Assembly (NCBI RefSeq): GCF_020829625.1
Contig: NZ_JAIVFX010000030.1
Coordinates: 1-64,000 of the forward strand
DNA: 64,000 bases
Reading direction: 5' to 3'
Origin: Nostoc sp. XA010
GTDB lineage: Bacteria > Cyanobacteriota > Cyanobacteriia > Cyanobacteriales > Nostocaceae
Shown: piece after piece, positions 36,264 to 46,743 of the stretch
How positions within the stretch are numbered: the first letter of the stretch is position 1
Layout: each line of letters begins with the position of its first letter
Program-made: the position numbers and the translations under genes
The notes under the pieces: model-generated
Database searches by the model: none
The model's input: the letters and a program-made list of their open reading frames with translations, nothing else
What the model was told of the DNA's origin: nothing

Positions 36264-38508
36264 TTGGACTTTAGTAAAACCTATTAATCCTTTGCAGCCC
36301 TTACAAAAACTGCTGCAAAGTAGAAGGGGGCGTGTCAAGACTCCAACCCTCCTGCAAATGGAGGCTGTGGAATGTGGTGCTGCTGCTTTGGGAATTATTT
36401 TAGGTTACTACGGTCGAATTGTGCCCTTGCCAGAACTGCGTCAAGAGTGCGGTGTTTCTAGGGATGGTAGCAAGGCATCTAACATGCTAAAAGCTGCCAA
36501 AAGCTACGGACTCCAGTCCAAAGGCTTTAAAAAAGAACTGAAGCAGTTGCAAGACTTACGCCCTCCTTATATTGTGTTTTGGAACTTCAATCATTTTTTG
36601 GTAGTAGAGGGATTTAGCTCTTCTCGCGTTTATCTAAATGACCCCGCTACTGGGCCGCGTCATCTGTCTTTACAAGAATTTGACGAGGGATATACCGGAG
36701 TGGTGCTGGTAATGGAACCAAGCACACAGTTTACGAAAGGTGGTCGTAATCCCAGCATGGTTTTATCGTTGTGGAAACGATTGCAAGGGGCTGCTGGTGC
36801 TTTAGTTTATTGCCTAATAGCGGGATTTTTCTTGACTATTATCGGGCTAGCGATACCTGTATTTAGCCAGATTTTCGTAGACGAGATTTTGGTTGAACAA
36901 CGGCAGCACTGGTTGCGTCCCCTGATTTTGGCAATGGCGATTGCATCTGTACTTCAGGGGTGGCTAACGCTACTACGGTTACGATATCTGCGTCGCTTGA
37001 AGACTAAGTTGGCTGTGGGGATGTCCAGCCGCTTTCTCTGGCATATTCTGCGTTTACCTGTTAGCTTTTACGCCCAACGCTTTGCCGGAGAAATCAGTAA
37101 CCGTACCAGTCTCAATGACCAAGTTGCTGATGTCCTTTCTGGAAGTTTGGCAACTACTGTCATTGATGCAGTAATGGTGATTTTTTACGCGCTGATTATG
37201 TTTCAGTATGACTGGGTACTAACCTTGGTTGTAGTTAGCTTTGCTGCTGTCAATGTCTTAACTTTACAGTGGATTTCTCGACAGCGCGTAGATGCTAATC
37301 AGCGGTTGATACAAGAATATGGTAAAGCTGCTGGTGCGGCGATCGCTGCTCTCCAAAGTATAGAAACCCTCAAAGCATCAGGATTAGAGCCAGATTTCTT
37401 TTCTCGGTGGTCAGGTTACTATACTAAAGCTCTTAATTCTCAGCAAGAACTGGGCGTAACAAATCAAACATTCTCAGTATTGCCTACCCTCTTATCTGCC
37501 CTTTCTTCGATGCTTCTGTTGGTCGTAGGTGGTTTACGGGTGATGGATGGACACCTCAGTATTGGAATGCTCATAGCTTTTCAAGGTTTAATGCAGAGTT
37601 TCGAGGAACCTGTAAACAATCTTGTCAATTTCGGCAGTACTTTACAAGAACTTGAGGGCAATTTGATTCGTCTGGATGATGTGCTAGACAACCCGACAGA
37701 TCCGCAATTGGAAAAGAGAAGACGGGGAGCAGAGGAGCAAATAGATAATTTTTCCCCTTTGCCAAGATTACAGGGGTATGTTGAGTTGCGGAACATTTCA
37801 TTTGGCTATAGTCCCCTTGAACCTCCCTTGATTGAAAACTTTAACCTGTCAATAAAACCTGGACAGCGAGTAGCCCTGGTAGGTGGAAGCGGTTCTGGTA
37901 AGTCTACCGTTGCCAAAATCATCAGTGGGCTTTACGAACCTTCGACAGGAGAAATTCTCTTTGATGGTAAACCCAGAGAGCAAATTCCCCACGAATTACT
38001 CACTAATTCTGTTGCAATGGTGGAACAAGATATCTTGCTATTTAGCGGCACGGTAAGAGACAACTTGACCCTCTGGGATGCCACGATCGCAGATAAAAAT
38101 TTGATCCGTGCTTGTGAGGATGCGGCTATTGACGATGTAATTCTCTCAATGTCTGGAGGGTACGATGCAGAACTGATAGAAGGGGCTGCAAATTTAAGTG
38201 GAGGTCAACGACAAAGGCTGGAAATTGCCCGTGCTTTCGTGAATAACCCTTCAATACTCATCATGGATGAAGCTACCAGCGCCCTAGATGTAGAGACGGA
38301 AAAAAACATTGACGAGAATCTCCGGCGGCGCGGATGTACCTGCATTATCGTCGCACACCGATTAAGCACGATTCGAGACTGTGATGAAATCATCGTCCTG
38401 GAACGCGGAAAGGTAGTGCAACGGGGCACTCACAAACAATTGTGGGAAGTTGAAGGTGTGTACTCGCGGTTAATCTGCACTGAAGGGGAAGCTTTGCAGG
38501 AAGGGTAA
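36250..38508 (+). CDS. NHLM peptidase-containing ABC transporter (C39 peptidase, TMD, NBD)
   Basis: A 752-residue exporter. The N-terminal C39 peptidase has catalytic Cys42 (EAVECGAAAL), His115 (FNHFLVVEG) and Asp131 (LNDPATG). It should cut the NHLP leader after Gly-Gly. A six-helix transmembrane domain spans about 165-440. The ATPase (about 510-750) has Walker A GGSGSGKSTVAK near 545, signature LSGGQRQRLEIA and Walker B ILIMDEATSAL. All key residues are intact. The GTG start lies inside the preceding HlyD gene. With the adaptor and the second ABC protein it forms the export machine for the lanthipeptide. Confidence 0.94.
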   Translation: MVSTNWTLVKPINPLQPLQKLLQSRRGRVKTPTLLQMEAVECGAAALGIILGYYGRIVPLPELRQECGVSRDGSKASNMLKAAKSYGLQSKGFKKELKQLQDLRPPYIVFWNFNHFLVVEGFSSSRVYLNDPATGPRHLSLQEFDEGYTGVVLVMEPSTQFTKGGRNPSMVLSLWKRLQGAAGALVYCLIAGFFLTIIGLAIPVFSQIFVDEILVEQRQHWLRPLILAMAIASVLQGWLTLLRLRYLRRLKTKLAVGMSSRFLWHILRLPVSFYAQRFAGEISNRTSLNDQVADVLSGSLATTVIDAVMVIFYALIMFQYDWVLTLVVVSFAAVNVLTLQWISRQRVDANQRLIQEYGKAAGAAIAALQSIETLKASGLEPDFFSRWSGYYTKALNSQQELGVTNQTFSVLPTLLSALSSMLLLVVGGLRVMDGHLSIGMLIAFQGLMQSFEEPVNNLVNFGSTLQELEGNLIRLDDVLDNPTDPQLEKRRRGAEEQIDNFSPLPRLQGYVELRNISFGYSPLEPPLIENFNLSIKPGQRVALVGGSGSGKSTVAKIISGLYEPSTGEILFDGKPREQIPHELLTNSVAMVEQDILLFSGTVRDNLTLWDATIADKNLIRACEDAAIDDVILSMSGGYDAELIEGAANLSGGQRQRLEIARAFVNNPSILIMDEATSALDVETEKNIDENLRRRGCTCIIVAHRLSTIRDCDEIIVLERGKVVQRGTHKQLWEVEGVYSRLICTEGEALQEG

Positions 38509-38674
38509 GGTAGATGGGCGAGACATGGCGATAACTAACAACAGAACTAAAAAAAACGTAGACGCATTAGCGGCTTGCCGCAGACTACCACAAAGGACAC
38601 GAAGGGCACAAAGTAAAGAGGGTTTCAAAGGTTATTACGTAAGTCCTAAACAACTAACAACTAACTAAATAATT

Positions 38675-41569
38675 ATGGTGATACAAGGGCTACTTTACCA
38701 AATTACAGGCAATGAGCCGATACTGCTGGACGATCCCTACAAGGTTTGGGTAATTCAATCTGGCTCGATCACATTGTTTGCTGTCACAGTTAAAAATGGT
38801 GTTATCGAAGGTACTCGCCGTTATTTATGCAGTTGTAGTGCGGGGGAGGCTCTTTTTGGCACGGCTAATCAGCACCGCCAAATTTTGGCAGTACCAGTTG
38901 GAGAGACAGAACTACTACAAGTACATCAAGAATGCTTCAGTGAGTTAGTAGCTAATGCAGATGCAACGATGCCTACGGCGAGCTTTGCTAACGCTTGGGT
39001 AGAAAATTGGCTTGAGCAACTTGGTAATGTACCCCAGTTAGCCACACCAGCAATTCAGGTGAGGGCTTCTGGACAGGCACGATTTTCTCTCATCGCTGGT
39101 CAGACTTTCCAATCGGAAGCGGGTGTTGTTTGTTGGGTACGGCTTCAGCAAGGGACTGTCCGCTTTTTGGGGTTTGAGGATTTGACTTTGACAAGTGCAG
39201 CAGGAACTTTTTGCCTCAGCGATAAAATCTGGCTAGAAGCTGTGGAGGAGGTTCAACTTACCACTCTAGCTACTTCAGAAATCTGCAATTCAGATACTCT
39301 ACTTTTAGGGCTGTCGCAGTTTAATACTCAATTTCTCCACTCTATTGACCTTTTAGATCGGCAAGAAGCCGAGGATGAACTACAAAGGTTACGCGATCGC
39401 CAACATCTCAATCGCCAAGTCACGGCAGAGGCTCTAGGAGAGTTAGCATCGACTCTGAATTATCAAAACGGAGACTTTTTCCTCGAAGGCACACCTTTGT
39501 TAGTTGCTGCTGGTGCGGTTGGAAGGGCTTTAGGGGTGAACATCTGCCCTCCGGCTCGCTCGGAAAACCTGAAGCGAGTTAAAGAGCCGTTGGAGGCAAT
39601 TGTCCGGGCTTCACGCATTCGGATGCGGCGGGTGTTGTTGCGGGGCAACTGGTGGGAAAAGGATTCTGGTGCTTTGGTAGCTTACACCAAGCAGGACAAT
39701 CGACCAGTTGCACTGTTACCGATATCTGCAACTAGCTATGAAATATTTGATCCAGTTGAGCAAACTCGCCTAAGAGTTGATGAAAATAGAGCCGCAGCGC
39801 TGGCTCCCGTTGCTTATATGTTTTATCGGTCTCTGCCCGATAAGACACTTAAAGCTTTAGATATACTCCAATTCGCATTTAAAGGACAAGGAAGAGAACT
39901 ACTTGCTATTTTATTTACTGGTATTACCGTAACATTGCTAGGGATGCTCACACCCCAAGCAACTGCAATTCTCATGGACAATGCAATTCCAGATAGCGAT
40001 AGGGGACTATTACTACAAGTTGGATTAGGCTTGCTAGTTGCTGCTTTGGGAACAGCTTTATTTCAGCTAACTCAAGGTTTTGCTATTCTGCGAATGGAAA
40101 CGGCTTCTGATGCTTCTACTCAAGCAGCTGTATGGGATCGGTTGCTTAATCTTCCTGTATCCTTTTTTCGCCAGTATACAACAGGCGACCTACAATCTCG
40201 CGTATCATCGATTACTACGATTCGTCGTCAACTCAGTGGCAAAACCCTAATAAATCTGATTACCAGTCTGTTCGCATTATTTTACTTAGGGCAACTGTTT
40301 TACTACAACTTCAAATTAGCCTTAGTTGCTGTTGCTGTTGCAGTAGTTGCTGTTGCTGTTACTAGCTTCTCTGGTGTACTCCTCCTGCGTAAGGTGCGTC
40401 CACTACTAGAATTGCAGGGGGATATTTTTGGACAGACAGTGCAGTTAATCAACGGAATTTCTAAACTGCATGTTGCTGGTGCTGAGGAGCGGGCTTTCGC
40501 TTCTTGGAGTAAAAACTACTCTCGACAAGTGAAACTTGAACTCAGTACACAGCAAGTTGAAGACTTTGTGGCACTCTTCAATACATTGATGCCCACACTG
40601 ACTTCTGGAATACTTTTTTGGTTTACCATTAGTTTGTTTGAAGAAGCTCAGACTTCAGGAGCGACTGGATTATCTCTTGGTACTTTCCTAGCTTTCAACG
40701 CAGCCTTTGGCAACTTTATTAGAGGAGCCACAGACCTGAGTAATACAGTTACTGATGTTTTGCAAGTTGTCCCTCAGTGGCAACGCACCCAGCCAATTTT
40801 GGCAACCATACCGGAAGTGAATCTCAGCAAAGCTGATCCAGGCAAGCTCATCGGCAGAATTGTTGTGGATCATGTGACATTTCGCTACCGCAGTGATGGA
40901 GCGCTAACGTTGGATGATGTGAGTATCTCTGCGGAACCTGGGGAGTTTATTGCTTTTGTAGGAGGATCTGGAAGTGGAAAATCAACTATATTCCGTTTAT
41001 TACTAGGGTTTGAAACTCCTGAATCTGGTACTGTTTACTACGATGGGCAAGACTTATCTGGTTTAGATGTAGACGCTGTACGTCGACAGTTAGGTGTAGT
41101 TTTGCAAGGTGGGCAACTAACAGCCGCTTCGATTTTCGATAACATTGCTGGTGGCGCTCAGATTACCCTAGATGAAGCCTGGGAAGCTGCGCGAATGTCT
41201 GGGTTTGCTGATGATATTGCAACGATGCCAATGGAAATGCATACAGTGATTAGTGAAGGAGGTGGCAATCTTTCTGGGGGGCAACGACAGAGGTTGTTGA
41301 TTGCTCGCGCTTTGGCATTAAAACCCCGTATTTTGTTATTCGATGAGGCTACTAGTGCCCTCGATAACAGAACTCAGGCAATTGTCAGTGAAAGTTTAGA
41401 TAAATTACAAGTTACCAGAATTGCGATCGCTCACCGACTTAGTACTATCTGCAACGCTCACCGTATTTATGTACTGCAAGCAGGCCGGGTTGTACAGCAA
41501 GGAAATTTTCAAGAACTAGCTGCTGTTGAAGGTCTATTTGCCCAGTTAATAGCTCGGCAAATGGCCTAG
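38675..41569 (+). CDS. NHLM bacteriocin-system ABC transporter with N-terminal regulatory region
   Basis: A 964-residue protein. The N-terminal 250 residues include a cNMP-binding-like beta-roll (VWVIQSGSITLFAV, then YLCSCSAGEALFG). A degenerate middle region follows, then a transmembrane domain (about 400-700), then an ATPase with Walker A FVGGSGSGKSTIF near 762, LSGGQRQRLLIARAL and ILLFDEATSALD. There is no C39 peptidase. NHLM systems typically pair this kind of ABC protein with a peptidase-bearing one. Residues near 97-106 (TMPTASFANA) derive from a dispersed repeat at 38966-38994, inserted in frame between the regulatory and middle regions. It lies 166 bases after the C39 transporter. Confidence 0.9.
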   Translation: MVIQGLLYQITGNEPILLDDPYKVWVIQSGSITLFAVTVKNGVIEGTRRYLCSCSAGEALFGTANQHRQILAVPVGETELLQVHQECFSELVANADATMPTASFANAWVENWLEQLGNVPQLATPAIQVRASGQARFSLIAGQTFQSEAGVVCWVRLQQGTVRFLGFEDLTLTSAAGTFCLSDKIWLEAVEEVQLTTLATSEICNSDTLLLGLSQFNTQFLHSIDLLDRQEAEDELQRLRDRQHLNRQVTAEALGELASTLNYQNGDFFLEGTPLLVAAGAVGRALGVNICPPARSENLKRVKEPLEAIVRASRIRMRRVLLRGNWWEKDSGALVAYTKQDNRPVALLPISATSYEIFDPVEQTRLRVDENRAAALAPVAYMFYRSLPDKTLKALDILQFAFKGQGRELLAILFTGITVTLLGMLTPQATAILMDNAIPDSDRGLLLQVGLGLLVAALGTALFQLTQGFAILRMETASDASTQAAVWDRLLNLPVSFFRQYTTGDLQSRVSSITTIRRQLSGKTLINLITSLFALFYLGQLFYYNFKLALVAVAVAVVAVAVTSFSGVLLLRKVRPLLELQGDIFGQTVQLINGISKLHVAGAEERAFASWSKNYSRQVKLELSTQQVEDFVALFNTLMPTLTSGILFWFTISLFEEAQTSGATGLSLGTFLAFNAAFGNFIRGATDLSNTVTDVLQVVPQWQRTQPILATIPEVNLSKADPGKLIGRIVVDHVTFRYRSDGALTLDDVSISAEPGEFIAFVGGSGSGKSTIFRLLLGFETPESGTVYYDGQDLSGLDVDAVRRQLGVVLQGGQLTAASIFDNIAGGAQITLDEAWEAARMSGFADDIATMPMEMHTVISEGGGNLSGGQRQRLLIARALALKPRILLFDEATSALDNRTQAIVSESLDKLQVTRIAIAHRLSTICNAHRIYVLQAGRVVQQGNFQELAAVEGLFAQLIARQMA
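38966..38994 (+). repeat. Small dispersed repeat, in-frame copy in NHLM ABC gene
   Basis: ACGATGCCTACGGCGAGC followed by TTTGCTAACGC. It encodes MPTASFANA, almost the same peptide that the copy in the ssuD relic encodes (MPSASFANA). Confidence 0.8.
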
Positions 41570-41609
41570 CTACTTGAGATTTATGAAAGCTACGGATACG
41601 TGATTTTCC

Positions 41610-43838
41610 CTACGCTGCCACCAACCAATCGCACACCACAGACTTGCACCCGTGGGCAAAGTTAACCCAAACCTGCCACTGCCCCAGATAGCCATTCCAA
41701 AACGGCTCCCCATCAGCCACTCCAACAGCCTCGCCAAACTTGGAGACTAACTCCCTGTAGAAAGAGCCAGCGCTGTCCAAGCCTTGCTGCATTTTCAGTT
41801 TCAGCCCCTTCCAGGCTTGGACTTGGGGACTGGGCACTACCTCTTCTAATATTTGGGAGTTTGTGTCACTGACGGGTGTCGATAAAACTATATTATTAGT
41901 GACTGACACCGACTCACTTTGAAATAATTCATCCCGATTTAACCACTGCTTAAAAATCGAATCACGCTGATCATCGGGTGAGACAAACCGATAAACGCAC
42001 TCCCGATTTTCACGCTTGCCCAACCGACCGACATAATCCAACTTCAAATCAATTTTGGCAAGTAACTTCTGAGCGATCGCTATCGGTGTATGTTTTTCCG
42101 AGATACTAACATTCAAGTAATTTTTGATAACGTGCCGATGCACAATAGCCAGCGCTTTAAACTCCACCATCTTTTCATCAGACCCCCGCAACTGAACGTC
42201 TGGTGTGAGAAACTGCAACAGATTCAGATTTTCCAGTAACAACACAGCAGGTAATAACTGCCCCTTGTTAAAGTCAGGTTTCCAAATAGAATTCTCCCCA
42301 GCCTCTAACTGCGCTGCTTGCTGCCCGTTTAGCATCACGGTTGGTCAGAAACTCTCGCCCCACTGTCAAATAGTAGTGCGTCCGCAGTTGAGGATACCAC
42401 CCGTCATCATCTTTCTCGACCAAATCAGGGGTTACGCCAATTTCGTAGCGACGGGATAATTCCGCCTTGCGCTGCTGATGTCGTTCGGTTTTCGTTTTCG
42501 CCCGTTTGTCTTGCAACTTCTTGAGTTCAGTCTGTGAGAGTTCAACAGAATTAGCGATCGCTTCACACTCTGCTACCCATCTTCGACCAAACCCGCAAGC
42601 ACCGATTCTCGATAGCGCCGCATCTCAACGTTAATCACAGAACCACGCTTACCCCAGGTCTGCAATGACTCCGGCTGGAAGTTCTGGTCAACATAGCTGT
42701 AATCGTCATTGTCGGCCGCCGACAACAGCGCAATGTTCGCTTGTGTTGCAACGTGTTGACTTCTGAGCAATCCCCCTATCGATGTAGAGCCATTCCCTAC
42801 AACCGACATCCCCCACTCTCTGACCCAAATGTGACGGTCAACTGTCTCCCTAACCCTTGCCAACATCTGACGCACAGAATTAGTCGGCTGTACACCCTGA
42901 AATATCCTAAAACATACTTCACATCAGTATCTGAGACATCGGCAGAAGACAGATAAATCTTTCCCTGACTGCTGCCCAAAACATTCTGTACCAGTTGTTT
43001 GAGGTTTTTGAGAACAGACACCCGACGCTTCTGCACTTCCGTACCAGAGTTGAGCAAATGCCAGAATACTTGGTCGCACTCATCAATAATAATGACATCA
43101 TTCGCCCAGTCATTGGGGTTGAATCGCGCCTGACTTTCCTGATGTAGCTAATCAACACACACCCCGTATCCTAGTAATGTGCCTGTCTCCGAAGTGTGGA
43201 CTTCAGTAACATAGTTAACACCAAACCGATTACACAATGCCCCACCCAGTTGAATGCGATGGGTGATTATTAATACCCGTCTCTCTTGGTCGTGTGCTTT
43301 CGCCACCTCAGTTGCCAGCCATTCGGTTTTGCCAGTACCTTTGGGAGCCTTGAGGATAATCAGCTTTTCACCTTCGGGGACGAGAAGTTGTCCAAGGAAT
43401 CTTTGGTTGAGTGCGATCGCTGTCAAGGCAAATCAAAAAAACTTGTATTGCCAAATTACAAAGAATACGGATAACTCCAAGCCAACAAGTCGGTACATCA
43501 CAGCCGAAAAAACTCGAAACAGATTTACAACACGTACTGTAGAAGTTTTTCATAATTTAACTGGCATCAGTTCAGAATGGGCTGGATTGAAGCCCTGCTT
43601 TCTCAAGTCCTTCAGGTAAATCAATCACCCACAGGGAACAGCCTTCATTTACCAGCAGCCGTCCCATGCGACTGATGGCGGTTCTTACCCGTTGAACTGT
43701 CTCAGGTTTGTTGTCCTGGTCAAAGCAAATATTAACCTGTCTCCCCTGTGTTGCAAATGGAGCGGCATTGCACCCATGCCGCCGATTCAACTTTTTGTGA
43801 GAGCTTGTGCTGGCTATGAAATCCTCAATAGCCAGCAT
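41610..43838 (-). pseudogene. Decayed CyRepA1-type plasmid replication protein
   Basis: A run of minus-strand fragments in different frames together spells one large protein. It begins with a Toprim/DUF3854-like piece (VNICFDQDNKPETVQRVRTA; 43572-43838). A helicase-type P-loop piece follows (LIILKAPKGTGKTEWLATEV and RVLIITHRIQLGGALCNRF; 43148-43426). Then come pieces at 42919-43158, 42797-43057 and 42573-42875, and a C-terminal 242-residue piece at 41610-42338. These are features of the CyRepA1 family of cyanobacterial plasmid replication proteins. At least five frameshifts or stops separate the pieces, so it cannot be functional. Its presence next to the RiPP locus suggests an integrated plasmid or plasmid-derived island. 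Confidence 0.78.
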
Positions 43839-43919
43839 TGCCTTTGGGCTGGGTAAAGGTTAAAGGGTAAGGGTTAAAGGAGTGAGAACAATTCCTTTCC
43901 CCTTTGCCCTTTCCCCTTC

Positions 43920-44150
43920 TCATCTCCCGCCTTCTGTGTGCGGTCGAAATGTGAGATTAATTCGAGTGCCGACTACTTTGTTGGTCTTGGGAACTTGATG
44001 AAGGTGAGTTGATTGACAACCGGGGTGCATGATCAACAAACTCCCGTGTTCCAGCCAGAAATCCGTTGGTCTGCCATCTCTCGGTTTAATTTGAAACTTG
44101 CGAACTGACCCCAGGCTGACTGAAGCAATCCTGGTTCGTTGAGTGTTCCA
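43920..44150 (-). pseudogene. AlkB-like 2-oxoglutarate/Fe(II) oxygenase, C-terminal remnant
   Basis: Minus-strand sequence IASVSLGSVRKFQI, FWLEHGSLLIMHPG, then HLHQVPKTNKVVGTRINLTF is the C-terminal core of AlkB-like dioxygenases. It includes the second metal His (HQVPKT) and the 2-oxoglutarate-binding Arg (TRINLTFR). The N-terminal half with the HxD motif is missing; upstream sequence belongs to another protein. The reading frame has an ATG at 44165, but the result is a truncated, non-functional relic. Confidence 0.7.
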
Positions 44151-44350
44151 TCTTGGTGATGCCATTCAATGAAGCGGTTGCATCTTGCCCAGGTGTTAGC
44201 TCGGAATTTTTCAGTGCCGTTTATCATCACTACCCAAGGCTGGGTTAGATTATCGTCATGGCTGATGCTGCCTACCAGTTCATCACCAGCGTAATATTCG
44301 TGATGGTCAAACGAGATTTCGACTATTGTGAGGGGTTTGGGAGCGATCAC
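44150..44350 (-). pseudogene. Truncated hypothetical protein joined to the AlkB-like relic
   Basis: Minus-strand GTG start at 44350, reading KPLTIVEISFDHHEYYAG and TQPWVVMINGTEKFRANTW. The start overlaps the stop of the upstream 69-residue gene by four bases (GTGA), so they were an operon. The coherent part ends near 44150, where the sequence changes to the AlkB-like remnant in another frame. The family is unrecognised. The context suggests a plasmid gene. Confidence 0.5.
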
Positions 44351-44556
44351 TTGGGCTCAGCGATATAGCTGTTGAGTTCGGCTTGGGCGAGGGCTCGGTT
44401 GTCGGGGGCAGCGAGGGTAACTTTCTGAATCTTGCTTGGCTGATAGTTAACAATGGCGGAAATCCAGACATCCTTCCAGCGTTTGTCGCTTACTTCGGCT
44501 GTACAAGCGATTTCGCTGTAGATTTGCTTGAGTCGGGCAATGGATTTCAATCTCAT
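44347..44556 (-). CDS. Small hypothetical protein
   Basis: A 69-residue protein (starting MRLKSIARLKQIY). It is Lys/Ala-rich, with no signal peptide or known motif. Its stop overlaps the next GTG start by four bases, supporting real translation at least in the ancestor. It belongs to the plasmid-like relic group upstream of the broken replication gene. Plus-strand GIY-YIG/HTH sequence overlaps its 5' end, so one of the two is truncated. Confidence 0.45.
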   Translation of the reverse strand: MRLKSIARLKQIYSEIACTAEVSDKRWKDVWISAIVNYQPSKIQKVTLAAPDNRALAQAELNSYIAEPK

Positions 44557-44907
44557 TACAAGCTATCTAGCTTGATTGAAGAGTCAGGAATCAGAATTTC
44601 TTACCTTGAAGTACAAGAAGATTTGCTTTTTAAAGTTGAAAGAGCATTAATTAACGCCTTGAATCCTCCCCTCAATGAAAATGAACCATCCAAGGGAATC
44701 GCTAGTCTGCGACAAAGAGTTGGTTTAACACAACGGCAATTAGCTGATTTAGTGGGAGTTACGGAAACAACCGTTCGGAATTGGGAAAATAATCGCAGCG
44801 GTGTTGAATGGTTTGAAAGGGTGGCGAAACTTTGTGATAGCTTACAATGCACTCCTAATGATTTGTTTGGATATCAAAAGATTGCAGAAACTGAGGAAAA
44901 AGCTTGA
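44383..44907 (+). pseudogene. GIY-YIG-like remnant joined to an XRE-type helix-turn-helix
   Basis: The convincing part starts near 44550. YKLSSLIEESGIRISYL and LLFKVERALINALNPPLNE look like the end of a cyanobacterial GIY-YIG nuclease domain. An XRE-type HTH follows (GLTQRQLADLVGVTETTVRNWE) and a tail CDSLQCTPNDLFGY. Sequence before 44550 is only the shadow of the minus-strand genes, so the N-terminal half of the nuclease is missing and no proper start is visible. The HTH could still be made from an internal start. A plasmid regulator or defence-related protein is possible. Confidence 0.55.
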
Positions 44908-45321
44908 TATTGGGATCATCAATCCTCTTGCTCTTCCCTCTACATCATTTGAGAAGCTATTGTCCTGGGCACTGCGCTCTCTACAATGGCAGTTTCTAAC
45001 TATGCTTAAAATCTACGTTGCAATTGAGTTCCAGCAAATACTTACGAACTAAAGGGGTGGAATAATGGCTAAACCACACAAAACCTTTCAGGAGTATTGC
45101 CGCGATCGCTTTGGCCATAATCGTCGCCACTCCACTCGGTGAGCTTCAACAACAAATTTTAACCCTAATGGGAATGCCGCAGTCGCTTTACTCTTTCCCT
45201 TACCTTGTACCGGGATAAGTGCTTACAAGAATCCTATCTAAATTAAGCTGTATAAGCTTTACAGCGCATTAATCCCTCGGATATTTTTTTTAATGGGCGA
45301 ACCTACCGTAAGGAGAATAGA
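44908..45321. other. Gap after the HTH remnant
   Basis: No clear gene. A 25-residue frame at 45065-45142 (MAKPHKTFQEYCRDRFG...) has an in-frame ATG but no strong ribosome site. It may be the start of a truncated gene. Confidence 0.35.
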
Positions 45322-46586
45322 TTGCCACAATATGAAGCAGCAAATGACGGAACTGCAATCTTTTGCTATGAACGCTGGAGAGCAGTAGCAAAGGTCAAAG
45401 ACTTAGAAACTGGATATCCGCAGCTATTTCCTGAAACATCAGGTAGGGTTGCCACATCAATCTGCACTACTTCTGGAACTACCTCTAATCGCTCAGATAT
45501 CGCGCTCGATTTGGCAACGGTGATGAAAGCATCACAAGCGATCGCTCGTGAAATTGAACTGGAGCAGTTGCTTCGTTCCTTAATGAATATCTTAATCGAG
45601 AATGCTGGGGCGCAAACGGGATACTTGATTCTGGAAGACTCAGGAGAATGGTTGGTTGAAGTTGTTTGTGAACTGAACGATGGTGAGCACTCCTGTACAA
45701 CACAAGTGTTGCAATCGATTCCGACTACAAATCACTTAGCTGAATCGCTCGTCCAATATGTGATTCGCGCCCGTGAATCTGTCATCCTCAATGACGCAGC
45801 TCATGAAGGTCATTTCATCAACGATCCCTACATTCAACTGAGGCAGAACTTTCCTATCCATCTGGCAACAAACGTATCAGTGCGGTCTATATCCCCGATT
45901 TCGACCGCAATACTCAAGTCAGAGGATACTATGGGCTGATCCTAGATATTAGCGATCGTAAACGCGCCGAAGCAGCCTCAATTCTGGAAGAACGCAACCG
46001 CATGGCACGAGAAATTCACGACATACTGACTCAAGCATTTACAGGCATTCTTGCTCAGGTGGGAGCTGCAATACAAGTGTTAATGGATGATTTAGAACCG
46101 ACCCAGTTTCATCTGGACATGATTAAAGAATTGGCACGAACTGGATTGACTGAAGCTCGGGGTTCAGTGACAGCGCTTCGTCCTCAGCTTTTAGAGGAGG
46201 GCAGTTTACAAACTGCTTTGCGTCGCCTCGTAGCTCAAATGAGAGCCGCGATCGATACAGAACTTCATTATGAAATCAAGGGTACCGTTTATCCCTTACC
46301 GGCTGAAGTGGAGAGTAACTTACTGCGGATGGGACAGGAAGCTTTGACTAATGCCATCAAACATGCTGATGCTGACGAAATTCGCATTGAGTTGGTGTAT
46401 GGATCTGCACACTGTAGCTTGCGTGTAAAAGATAATGGACGAGGTTTTGGAGTGGGTAGTATCTCAAACGGTGGGTTTGGTTTATTAGGTATGAGTGAGC
46501 GGGTAGAGCGAATTGGAGCGCAATTGAGGATTCAAAGCCAGCCGGGACAGGGAACTGAAATTGTTGTCATGCTCGATCGAGCGTGA
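45322..46586 (+). pseudogene. Broken GAF/PAS histidine kinase (HisKA_3 type)
   Basis: The first frame (45322-45939) has LDLATVMKASQAIAREIEL and LLRSLMNILIENAGAQTGYLIL, the linker and GAF domain typical of large cyanobacterial multi-domain kinases. From about 45855 the coding sense shifts frame to a PAS end (RISAVYIPDFDRNTQVRGYYG, DISDRKRAEAAS). It runs on to HisKA_3 (MAREIHDILTQAFTGILAQV, His in EIHD) and HATPase (ALTNAIKHADADEI, DNGRGFG, GGFGLLGM) ending at 46586. The GAF end and PAS start are missing, so a deletion plus frameshift joined two parts. An internal ATG at 46002 could still give a free kinase core. Confidence 0.75.
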
Positions 46587-46743
46587 GGATCATGCACAAG
46601 TCTATGGCAACCAATTTCCACTATCGCTTTCAGTACCACTGCTCGTCATCTAGTAACCTTCCCGTCAAGAACTGGCATGAATACAATAGACTTGTCGCTT
46701 AATAAGGTAAAGTAACGATTGGCGATTAGAACAAGACAGAAAA

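Noticed and set aside
43254..43619. 121-codon plus-strand frame in the broken replication gene
   Set aside because: Antisense to recognisable P-loop sequence; no family match.
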